The translations under genes were made by a program, and so were the position numbers. 64,000 nt of DNA, from contig NW_003314280.1 in NCBI RefSeq assembly GCF_000143415.4, positions 529,262-593,261 of the forward strand, in the 5' to 3' direction. This stretch comes from Selaginella moellendorffii. Its lineage: Eukaryota > Streptophyta > Lycopodiopsida > Selaginellales > Selaginellaceae. Under the pieces are notes generated by a model that had not been told where the DNA came from, ran no database searches, and saw nothing but the letters and a program-made list of their open reading frames with translations. Shown in pieces: positions 33,500 to 44,012 of the stretch (position 1 is the first letter of the stretch; the number at the start of each line of letters is the position of its first letter).

Positions 33500-34190
33500 A
33501 GCTAAGCACCTAGCACTGCGAGTATTTTGCTGGCTGCACAAGTGATGGATTGCACTAGGGCATCACAATTTAAGCACTCTGCCATGGAATTCTGAAAAAT
33601 AACATACTTAATTGTTTCTACCTAGAACTTTTGTGAAGTGTTAGAGAAGGTCCATAATGGTATGAATCTTGCACTCTGCCACCCCATTATGTTGGGTTGT
33701 ATATAAACTGGCACTAGATTTTAATATAATTTTTTGATAATTGAGTTTTTGGGAACAAATGCTATTGAAAGCATGATTCACAAGTTTAACACCATTGGTC
33801 ATGTTAATGTCTTGATTTGATAACTAATATAGTTTTAGACCAAGGCTTTCCAATCTATAAAACAATCAAAGAAATCAGATTTCTTCTTCTAAGATCATCT
33901 ATGAAAGTCAGAAAATACTTAATGTTCTTGAAGGATAGAGCTTGCACTAAACCACAAATATCAATATGGATAAACTCAAGTAAATTGTTTACTCAACTTC
34001 CAATTGTCTTAAAACATTGACAAAAGTGTTTTTCAAGCTTATAGAGCAAGAATTACTTCATAAAATACATCATGGAGCAAGAATTAGCTCATAAAATACA
34101 TCCAAACCATTCACCATGTTCCTTAAGGTGGAATTCCCAAACAATAATGAGCAAGGGCTAAGCAGTTTATGCCATAATCACATGTGCTTT
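33500..34190 (-). mobile_element. Ty1/copia integrase remnant
   Basis: Read on the minus strand, degenerate frames include a (E/L)FIHIDICG-like word followed by KYFLTFIDD, the copia integrase core, with several stops. No LTRs identified. Confidence 0.55.
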
Positions 34191-34396
34191 TACTAATAAA
34201 TAGTTGGTAAACTCCTTGTGCTTAAGTCAGTATAGATTTCCTTCCTAAGAGCTATATTAACCATGTCATGACTTTGTGCATTTGAATAACACAAATTGAT
34301 GATCAAAGTATCTAGTAATAATTTTATTATCAACTTTTATTAACCATAACAGACGCATGTAACCAAGTACAGGCAAAACAACTTGCAGGGCTGCTT

Positions 34397-35411
34397 CTAG
34401 TGAAACTCGCAATCGTCACTGAGATCTCGATGCCAAATTTTAGCTGCAAACTCGTCCACGTCAGGGACGCATGTGTTTCCTTTGTAAACACCGGGTGGAT
34501 CCTCCCACTTAATTAGCGGGTCTGGATCCTCAACCAGAAATGCCATCATCTGCCTTCCCCGAATGACGGTGCCCTCCACTATTCCAATCACCATCAGGAT
34601 GTCCTCGTCGTTGGGCGGATAGAACCTCCAAGTCACCGCCGGCGCGATGTTCCTAGGAAAGGCCAGGTCTCTAAACAAGAAAGAAAAAGAGGAAAGAAAA
34701 GATACCGAACGTCCGTAACCTTGCAGAACTTGTTGCCAGTTTTGTCCTCCTGAAACAGTGAACGAAAAACTAAAAACCTTCCTGATTTCCAAACTCTCAC
34801 GCCATACCTGTGGCTCTCCAACTTGAAGATCCGAATCGCCTGGAGGCGGGAGGTGTCGGGTAACGGTAGCTCGAAACAGCCTCCTCACACCGTCCTTGAC
34901 CTGCGCATGGTTCACCACACTCTGATCGCGATGCCAGATGCGAGCTACAAACGCATCCACGTCGGGGATGCATGTCTCCGAAAATCGAACTTTGGGACGA
35001 AGAAGCGGCTCGGGATCATCGATCAGGTAAGCGACCCTGACCATTCCCGGAATCTCGCAATCCATTATTCCCAGCACGAGCAGCACCCCGTCCGCGTTGG
35101 GTGGATAGAACCTCCAGATGACCCGTATCATACGAATCTTCCTGCTTACACACAATTCTCTTTTTATTAAAGCGAGAGAGATAGACAGAGAGAGTCAAAC
35201 AAACCTGGTGTCGGTAACAAGGCAGAATTTGTTCCCACGTTTATCAGCCTGATCATAGAAAACCAGTCAATCTGAGATGAGGAAAAGGCAAAAATCAGGA
35301 GACCTGTAGCTGCCCAACTTGTAGATCCGAGTCGTTTGGAAGAGGGTGAAAAGAGGTGTCTTGCGCTCGCGCAAATAACCTCCTCACTGCGTCCTTCGCC
35401 TGCACCTCCAT
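34397..35411 (-). CDS. Unknown protein with two internal repeats, copy 2 (261 aa)
   Basis: Exons 35411-35304, 35248-35205, 35141-34808, 34749-34706, 34652-34397, all of the same lengths and phases as the copy at 18337-19352. All splice sites are kept and no stops appear, so it is probably functional. Differences are scattered substitutions (for example DCEIPGM against HSEVPGM). Similarity stops about 25 bp upstream of the ATG, so the promoters differ. No domain recognised. Confidence 0.7.
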
Positions 35412-36292
35412 GGCCCTATTGCCGAATTGCCCTAACGTTATAGCTTCAGGGAAAACTTCCGCTTTGCTGGCGTACTGTGAGCCGTTGGATAGAGAAAGTT
35501 TTCTAGTCCCTTTGACGACTAATTGTTTCCTTTGATTGCTTTTAGCTTTTCGTGCTGGGTGATCAGTAATAAAAAGAGACAAGAAATTTCGTTTAACACA
35601 GCTATCGAAAATACTTTAGTGGCCTGATGGTCTTATTTGAGCTGATCAGCACAGGTGGACTCAGCGGGTCCACGGAGATCAATGTTGCAAACAAGCACTT
35701 CCGGTGGAGCCAAAAGCCATGGATGATCCAGGGAGCCTGTTAAAGAGGCTGAGGCTGCTGAGCTTACACGGCGGAAAGATGCTGGTGCTCAACTTACGGC
35801 CGCTCTACATGGAAAATTGGAGTTAAACCATTGTCCACCGAAAAGTTTATGGGCTTTCCGCCTTCCTATGACATAAAGCAATGAGAGTCCAAAGGCATTT
35901 TAGTAGCTACTACGCACCACAACACAAGCTTCCAGCTGAGAAATAAGATCATGTTAACATTCCAACTTGCTGAGCTTCCCACCAATCCACGGCAGCTGAT
36001 GGAATCTTATCAACGGCAAACACTGACATCGGCATAAGATCTGATCGTGATTGGTTCATTATCTCCTCTCGAGCAGCCAAGGAAGCGGTCCTGCAGAAGA
36101 CTTTACGTAAGAATTGAAGCTTTAGCACCTGTTTCGACACGATCGAAGGCCCTAAGGAAGACTCCTAGCTTGAGAGACGAACTGATTGGCACTAGAGCAA
36201 AATTTTCGGGCAGTGCCAAGCGAGAGCAAGTCCTGAAGCATGTTATCCACAAACGTCCGTTATATGTTGTACTACCTTGATTCTTTCCCACT
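35412..36292. other. Spacer without a supported gene
   Basis: Short ORFs only on both strands, none with recognisable motifs or splice structure. Confidence 0.35.
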
Positions 36293-37760
36293 TTAGCAAA
36301 CAGTCATCTTAACCAGCATGGAGTCTGTCACAGCATACACTTCATCGTACACCGAGCTAAAAACACCATCGTGTAGCTCACCTGTGGATCCTATGACAGA
36401 GCAGAAAAGGATATCTCCGCCACAAGTCCGTGGAGCTTTCTTGCAAGCCTCCAGAACACCAAGCAGAGCAACGCTGACACATCCGACATCACTGTCAAGC
36501 CGTCCCTTGTTCTCCTCGACGAATTCGTACCAATATTTGCTGCCACAACCGATAGAGAGCAGAGGCCCTTCCTGTATTGCTCCTGTGTGATGGATCACGA
36601 ACGCTCCAATGGTTCCGTCGAGCTTCCTTGCGGTGACTATTGCTGCTACCTCAAAACTGCCTCCCTTCCTTTCCACGTGCGTCTCTTGCAACAGCTCCAC
36701 CATCACAGCTTGAGCTCCCCTGCTCATGCTCCCATAAGGATCTGCTTTGTCGAAATGCTCACTCTCCACTACTTCATGCAGCCTTGGAAACAATCTCTGA
36801 CCCCACTTCCACTTTCCAGCGATCCCCACAAACACCTTGTGCTCCTCCGATACAAGCCTAAACTTAACTGCTCGTTTAACTGATTTTGCCGGGTCAGGGA
36901 ACGATGCTAGTGACTCGCTGCAGAGGACAAGCCCCTTCGGCATGACGATGGCCGCTATACAAGACCCCAAGGCGAATTGGCGAGCACTGATAGCGTCGAA
37001 AATCATGCTGCATAGTAGGCAGAGAATCTGCAGAAAGACACTCTCTTAAGAGGAAAAGAAACGAGAGGATCCTCACCTCAAAACTTATAACGATCAGAGC
37101 AATCCACTTGCATAACTTGGCATTTTGCTCCACAAACTTTCTGATGTTGTCGATTTCACCCATGGGATCATTTGGCAAGTCCTGGATATAAACGAGCCAT
37201 AAGAACAAGGGAAAAGGCTGGACAAGATAGTTACCTGTTCCCATGACTTGTCAAAGAAAATGAAGGCCACAAGAGACGATTGAAGCAAGAGTAAACTTAC
37301 AAAGACTATAGACGACTGGTAAAAAGTCCAAGTAACGATAGTTGACTTAAAGATATTAGAAACGAAATGGGACTTACGCAGCACAGGCAGCGGCCTCTCA
37401 GAGCTTGGGCCCCAACGCATCCAATTAAGCACAGGCAAATTCCCACTCCCATGAAAACATACTCAAACCTATAGAAAAAAACACCACACGATTAAAATCA
37501 TAAAACAAGCAATAAAAATTATATACCATGGAACGGGGAGAGAGAACTCCAGCGCTATCACTCGAAGCAGATCAGATCGAGAAATCGGACTGCATCCATC
37601 GTTGTCCCCGTGCTTCAGGAGCTGATCGATCATCCACATTGTATAGAGGATTGCACCTACACGAACAACAGCAGTCGATAAAGCATCCACATTGGATCAT
37701 ACCTAGCCCGATGAGGAACAGGAGCTTGACGACGATCTGGAGGTATCCCCGGCATTTCAT
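36293..37760 (-). CDS. Chimeric protein: tetraspanin fused to a proteasome beta-like Ntn domain (399 aa)
   Basis: Exons 37760-37703, 37656-37527, 37468-37378, 37315-37235, 37181-37077, 37027-36293 (1200 nt). Exons up to 37077 match the TOM2A-like gene at 12498-13563 in order and phase and supply four membrane segments. The last exon begins with the fourth helix (ILCLLCSMIF) and runs on without interruption into about 230 residues resembling a 20S proteasome beta subunit: ALGSCIAAIVMPKG, VKRAVKF, GIAG, GPLLSIGCGSKYWYEF, CGGDILFCSVIGSTG. The nucleophile Thr of active beta subunits aligns with Ser177 after Gly176; the usual Asp17 looks like Glu. Whether it is expressed or catalytic is unknown. 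The proteasome resemblance is by pattern, not search. Confidence 0.65.
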
Positions 37761-38149
37761 CTTGCGCGGAGCTCTGGATTGCCCTAAACCCTAATCTTGG
37801 ATTTTCATTTTCATGTTTTTCCCGCCATTTCCTTGCAAGCGTCTAGGGTTTATGGAGAAGGAAGAAAAGTAAATAGTCACTTTTTTCTAAATCATTTGAA
37901 AGCTTCTTTGTAACAAAAATTTTACTGAGGACCTTTTTCCTTCTGCATAGATGGAAACTAAAGAACTCACCATTAAAATGTTATCACTCAATGTCCAAAC
38001 ATTTATGCTTTTAAAAAGTCTTGTTTACTACTCTAGAACTCATGAAGCTAGTGGATTGATGAGAAACATAAAATCTTTTAGACAATTATGAATTGAACTT
38101 TTATTTGTTGCTTAGATAGAGATTAATATTATATATAAACATAACAAGT
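37761..38149. other. Spacer upstream of the chimeric gene
   Basis: Promoter side of the chimera, with CCCTAAACCCTAATC telobox-like words at about 37782-37798 just upstream of the start, then AT-rich DNA leading into repeats. Confidence 0.4.
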
Positions 38150-39240
38150 CATCCTCAAGATTTCTTCAAAGAAATGTTTGATATTTAGGTATAATTAAGG
38201 CATTTTTTAGCCTTAACCACCGTTTCACACCCTCAAACATACACTCACATGCCCGCAATTCCATGCTTATAATTCCAAGCTTAAGCATAAGAGAAAAAAG
38301 CCATGAAAGAATATTCTAGAGACTTAAATGTTATGCTCTCTCAAACTAGAAATCTAAATTATGATAGTTGCTTATAATCTTCCACCATCTGATTCACATA
38401 CTTTGTTTGCCCATCTGTCTAAAGATGATCTCCGCTTAAGAATTTCAAAGTCACTTGTATAATCTTTGCAAAAATCTTTTAAAATCCATTAGTGAACTTT
38501 GAATCTTGATCACTAATGATATTCTTTGGCAAACCAAAATTAAGAAAAACCTTTTCTAAGTAAACTGCAATCAAGTATGAAACAATGACAATTTTCCGAA
38601 AGGTTAACAATTGTATATATTTCATTAAATGATCTATTATGACCCATATTTGCTCCTTTTGCTTTTGTATTCATAACAAACAAGTGATGAAATCTATAAA
38701 GATACTACATTAATAACTCTAAAGAATAGATAAAGGTTGCAAAAGACCCCCTAGCTTCTCCTATGGCGCATTTACTCGTTGACAAAGTTTATATGATTTA
38801 CAATACTTAAAAATATCAGCATTCATATTCCTCCAATAAAAATTGAGCTTAATCAACTTATATTTCTTCTTCCCCCCAAAATGACTAGCCTCTAGACAAT
38901 CATGATAATGAAAAACTTGAGTAATTAATGCATCCACCTATAGGCAAATATCCATGACTATTGTTGTAAAGAATCCAATCTATCAATGAGAAAAATGCTT
39001 CCATCTAGAAACTACCTCAGTATCCTGAGCTTAGGCACACTTAACCAATTGCCCAAACTTGTTGACCACCTTACTCAAATGATGACAAAATTGTATTTAT
39101 AATACTGTCATATGACAAGCACGAGATAAAGTGTCCTTGACCACTATATTTGATTTTCCCAAATGATGCTTAATAAGAAACTCCCCAAACTCCATGAGTT
39201 TGACTATCCAGCGAGCTTACCTAGTATTCAACCTCTTTAG
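38150..39240 (-). mobile_element. Decayed Ty3/gypsy integrase remnant
   Basis: On the minus strand a broken integrase core can be followed, including FGLPKNIISDQDSKFT, with multiple stops and frameshifts. No boundaries defined. Confidence 0.6.
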
Positions 39241-39404
39241 GGATTGCATGATAAAATATATACAACTTGGGGAATTCCTTATAAAAGTAGAGTTAATACA
39301 CAAAGAGATAAAATGGATATATGCTCTAAGTATAAGTTCCATGCTTTGGGAAAAAGTAAAAAAATCCATAGCTATGGCAGATACTACTCATAAACATTGT
39401 AAGT

Positions 39405-39590
39405 TCCTGAATTTAGACTTTTTAAGAGGTCATCTAACCCAATACTATTCAAACCCAAAAACATTTAACCCCAAATATCCCAAAACCCTTAACCAATTGG
39501 AAAAAGGGGTGTAATTTTGTTCATAGGCCTTTTCCCTTTATATTTGAACCCTATGGATTGTCCTTGAGTCATTCCCTTTGGTTGCTTACA
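39405..39590 (+). repeat. LTR-tail-like repeat, copy 1 of 3
   Basis: Shares long similarity with 42590-42775 (same strand) and 43800-44012 (opposite strand), including TATTCAAACCCAA, CTTAACCAATTG and TTTGAACCC(T/C)AT. Two copies end in GGTTGCTTACA, like an LTR 3' end. Confidence 0.65.
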
Positions 39591-39715
39591 ATCCACCATG
39601 CTTCTTTACAAGGTCACGCCCTCGTGAATGGAAGCTGAGAGCTGTAGCTCTCCTAAGAGCCCCGCTTGTGAGACACAAATCCCTAAGCCCCAAAGTGGAG
39701 CCGAAAGGGTGCCAC

Positions 39716-42445
39716 TGTAAGCGACTAAATTTTTCATTCTACTTTAGTCACTTGACCACACCTCCGACCACTTGAAGGAGTCTTATTCACAACCTCCATA
39801 GGTCCAATTCAGGACTTGGGACTTGCTAGCCCCAAGAGTGGCATCCATGCCACTCCACCCTTGCATCTGGTCCAAGTGCTCCACGTGTCCGATCCCATGA
39901 TCGACACTCAAAGGTACCACCGACATAGCAGCCTGTTACGCTAAGGCCATGCCCAATCCCCTTTGCTGCACTGGTAGTCCAATACCACTTGCACCACAGT
40001 CTTGTCTCTCTAAGACTGGGCCAACCATCCGTGAGTGGTTATCCCAGATCCACTCCTTAGCATCCTTCGGATGCCCACTGACAAGGGGAATAGCCTTCCC
40101 CAATATCCCTCTGTCTGTCCCCATTAAGTCCCTTTCTGCCCTTGGCCGTGTTTGCCAACACTGCCACTGGATCGAGGCCCACAGGCCTGACCACTAAGTC
40201 CCATGGTCCTCTGGGACTTCCTCACCACGTGACTGTATCCTTGGCCACCACACCAAAGGACTGCTCCTTTTCCTTTCCACAGTCTGGGACTTTGGGACAA
40301 CACTTCGGAACACCGTGGCTTTACGCGAGCCACCTGGGTACTCTCCCCGCCTTCCGCCTTTGGGTGCTCTAGCCATAGGCTTAGAGCAAGGTTCCGTTGA
40401 GCCACGTCTGATATCCAAGTAGGTAGTGCCACCCACACTTGGACTGGGAGCATCGGCCAGTCAATCTCCCGGGGGAACTAGAGCCAGCTCTTGAACACTT
40501 CACCAAGCTACCCCGCTTGTCGGTCTGTATTCACTCTAGTCTTGGACTTCCCAGTGGTCAGTTCATCACCAAACACTGGGTCTAGCCTTCCTGGGCCAAA
40601 CTAGCCTTTCCTGGCCAAACTGGCTCCACTGCAGTCCTCCCCCCTTACTATACTTTTGGAGCTCACCAAACCCCCTAGGGTTTGGGAGACGAACGCTTTG
40701 GGCTTTCACCCTCTCAAACTCGAACTCAGACTCGGACTCAGACTTGGACTCGGACTCAGACTCGGACTCGGGCTCGGTCCCGACCTCCGCCTTGGTCTCA
40801 GTCTCGGTCCTGATCTCGGTCTCGGTCTCGGTCCCGGTCTTGGTCTCGGTCTCGGTCTCGACCTCGGACTCCATCTCGGGTCCTTCTCGGACTCCATCTC
40901 GGATTCCATCTTGGGTCCATCTTGGACTCCATCTCGGACTCCACTTCGGACTCCATCTCGAACTCCATCTCGGACTCCAACTCGGGTCCATCTTAGACTC
41001 CATCTCGGACACTTCTACGTGCCATGTGTTGGTCCTTTTGGGTCCCTTTTGAAGCCTCGCTTATTGCTCGCTCCGTGCTTGTTCCTCGAGCAATTTGTTG
41101 GGAGTTCCACTCCTGCTCTCGACCTTTCAAGTCGGAGCTTTTAGTCCAAATGTGTTACGCTCGTTTGGCTTTCGCTTCGGCCACTACCACGTGGCACCCT
41201 TCTGGCTCCACTTTGGGGCCTAGGGATTTTGTGTCTGAAGATGGAGTCTGAGATGGACCCGAGATAGACCGAGATAGAGTCCAAGATGGACCTGAGATGG
41301 AGTCCGAAATGGACAGAGATGGAGTTCGAGATGGACCTGAGATGGAGTCCAAGATGGAGTTTGAGATGGACCAAGACGGAGTCCGAGATGGACCTGAGAT
41401 GGAATTTGCGATGGAGTTCGAGAAGGACCCGAGATAGACCGAGGCCGAGTCCGAGTCCGAGTCCGAGGGTGAAAGCCCAAAGCTTCATCTCCCAAACCCT
41501 GGGGGGTTTGGTGAGCTCCAAAAGTATAGTAAGGGGAGCACTCCAGTGGAGCCAGTTTGGCCAGGAAAGGCTAGTTTGGCCCAGGAAGGCTGTGCCCAGG
41601 TGTTGGGTGATGGGATAACCACTAGGAAGTCCAAGGCTAGAGTGAATATGGACTGACAAGCGGAGTAACTTGGTGAAGTGTTCAAGAGCCGGCTCTAGTT
41701 CCCCCGAGAGATCGAATGGCCGATGCTCCCAATCCAAGTGTGGGTGGCATTACCTACTTGGATACCTGGTGTGGCTCAATGGAACCTCGCTCTAAGCCCA
41801 TGGCAAAAGCACCAAAAGGCAGAGGTGGGGAATCCTACTGTCCTTTGGGACTTCCTCACCATGTGACTGTATCCTTAGTCACTGCACTAGAGGATTGCTC
41901 CTCTTCCTTTTCACAGTCTGGGACTTTGGGATAACATTTCGGAACACCGTGGCCTTACGTGAGCCTCATGGGTACTTGGGCCTACAGGCCTTGTTCCAAT
42001 GGTAGTGTTGGCGAACACAGCCATGGATAGAAAGGGACTTGGTGGGGACTGAAAAAGGGATTGGGGAAGACTGTTCCCCATGTCTACGGACATCTTAAGG
42101 ATGCTAAGGAGTGGATCTGGGATGATCACTCATGGACGGATAGCCAAGTTTTTGAGGGATGGGACTGCGATGCAGGTGGTGTTAGACCATCTGTGTGATC
42201 AAGGTGAATGGGCATGGCCTTAGTGTAATGGGCTGATATGTCAGTGGTACCTTGGTGTCGATCATGGGATTGGACACGTGGAGCACTTGGACCAAGTGCA
42301 AAAGTTGAGTGGTAGGGATGCCATTCTCGGGGCTAGCAAGCCCAAGTCTAGAATAGGACTTATGGAGGTTATGAGTGAGACTCCTCCAAGTAGTCAGAGG
42401 TGTGGTTAAGTGACTAAAGTGGAATGGAAAATTTAGTTGCTTACA
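39716..42445. repeat. 2.7-kb LTR palindrome (two inverted LTR-like arms)
   Basis: The left arm (39716 to about 40995) begins TGTAAGCGACTAAATTTT, and the right arm (about 41245 to 42445) ends AAAATTTAGTTGCTTACA; the arms are imperfect reverse complements over roughly 1.2 kb. Both carry the GAGTCC-type array, the GGGTGAAAGCCCAAAG word and an AAAGTATAGTA block also found in the young chromovirus LTR. They therefore look like diverged relatives of that LTR placed head to head. A segment of about 140 bp (40205-40345 and 41838-41975) is in direct, not inverted, orientation, showing an internal flip. No coding region. Confidence 0.75.
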
Positions 42446-42589
42446 CCGCTCTTTTGACACCCTACCCCTTGAGTTGAGCCTAGCAGGAGTAAATTAGACT
42501 TATCAGATGTCAATCAACATATGGTGAGATTCTCTTAACCAACCAATAGAGTCAGACCCGAGACTTCTCTAATACCAAACATAAACTCA

Positions 42590-42775
42590 TGAATTTAGAT
42601 TTCCTAGAAGGTCATATAGCATTGTATTATTCAAACCCAAGGACACTTAACCCTAAATATCCCAAGACCCTTAACCAATTGAAAAAAGGGGTGCACTCTT
42701 GTTCATGGGCCCTTTCTTTCTAAATTTGAACCCCATAGATCATCTCTCGAGTTATTCCCTTTGGTTGCTTACAAG
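42590..42775 (+). repeat. LTR-tail-like repeat, copy 2 of 3
   Basis: Direct repeat of 39405-39590, ending GGTTGCTTACA. The two direct copies bracket the LTR palindrome. Confidence 0.65.
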
Positions 42776-43019
42776 CATTTACTAGAGGCAACTAGATTTG
42801 GTTGCTTTTCTAGAAGAGAATAGTCTAAAAATTGGTTTTTCAATCCAATTAGACATAAACTTATCATCTTCATTCTCAAGAATTGCCTCAAGCTCTTCCA
42901 CAGCAATAAGTGTGTTGCAAATACCTATTTTATAATTATCTATGTCCAAGCTTATATGCACAACATCCAAACTCTATGTTGGTGCTGAGAGATCCTTAGT
43001 AAGAAAGAAAAACTAGTAT

Positions 43020-43299
43020 ATATCTAGCATGCTCTACATACTATTCAGCTTTAGAAAATGGTACTTTAGGTGTTGGAGTTGCAAAAGTGGCTGGAGGAAC
43101 CACCACCTTGTTGGATTCCCCACTATATGGCAACAAATGGATTAATGTGAAATCCCTAGATTCTGAAGTCAAGGGGCCTCTAGAATTGTGTAATGATGGT
43201 AAAGAAGTTAGGTGTGATTATTATCCAGTTAAAGAAGTCAATCATATTATATTGAACAACTTACATCTCCAACAATATATCATCTTTCATGAGTTCTGA
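43020..43299 (+). pseudogene. Unrecognised protein-like ORF in repeat DNA
   Basis: An open frame ending at 43299 includes LGVGVAKVAGGTTTLLDSP and KWINVKSLDSEV, more protein-like than its AT-rich surroundings. No start or family identified; possibly a captured host fragment. Confidence 0.3.
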
Positions 43300-43799
43300 G
43301 GAAAGAATTTTGAGATCTTGGTTAACTTTAATAATAAAAGTAGTATCTATTTTAGATGAGCTGGATGAAAGTGGAAAATAGCCATAAGCATTGAAAAGAG
43401 TCACTATATAGATGCTATTGGTGATTGTTAATTCTCCTTTAGCCGAAGTTGTTATAGAACTTATTGTAAAATGCCACAGCTATTCCAGGATGATGGAGTC
43501 TTTCAAGGTTCTAGAGTTGAGTTGTTGGTAATCCACTATGATAAAGTCAAGTGTCAAAATCATATAGTGCACCAAAATCTTGATGTTGCATCAAATGTTT
43601 GCAAGGATCACAATATAGTTGGCTAATATCTTGGGGAGCCACTTCTAAACCACTAGAGTGTGTCAAATTGAGAAAGATGATGTTGCTCTAAGAGCATAAA
43701 TAAAGTAATGCTTATGCCTTTAAGGAAGAGTTTTTGATTCGAACCTCCATAACAAATGCTCATGAATTGTGAGTAATCTATCTACTATTTGCATATTAT

Positions 43800-44012
43800 G
43801 TTAAGTTGCCATATGGAAACTTATGAACTTTGCAAATGCCTCTAAATGAGAGTTGAAACTCTTAAAAGAATCTATGGGGTTTAAATATAGAGGGAAGGGG
43901 CCCATGAATAAAAATGCAACCCTATTCCAATTAATTAGGGTTTTGGGATAGTTGAGGTTAAATATCATTGGGTTTGAATAGTATTGAGTTAGATGACTTC
44001 TTGTAGCGCACC
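43800..44012 (-). repeat. LTR-tail-like repeat, copy 3 of 3 (inverted)
   Basis: Reverse complement of the repeats at 39405 and 42590, slightly more diverged. Confidence 0.6.

Noticed and set aside
40656-41144. Ser/Leu/Gly-rich ORFs in the LTR palindrome
   Set aside because: They follow the GACTCGG-type array and vanish outside it; no protein family.
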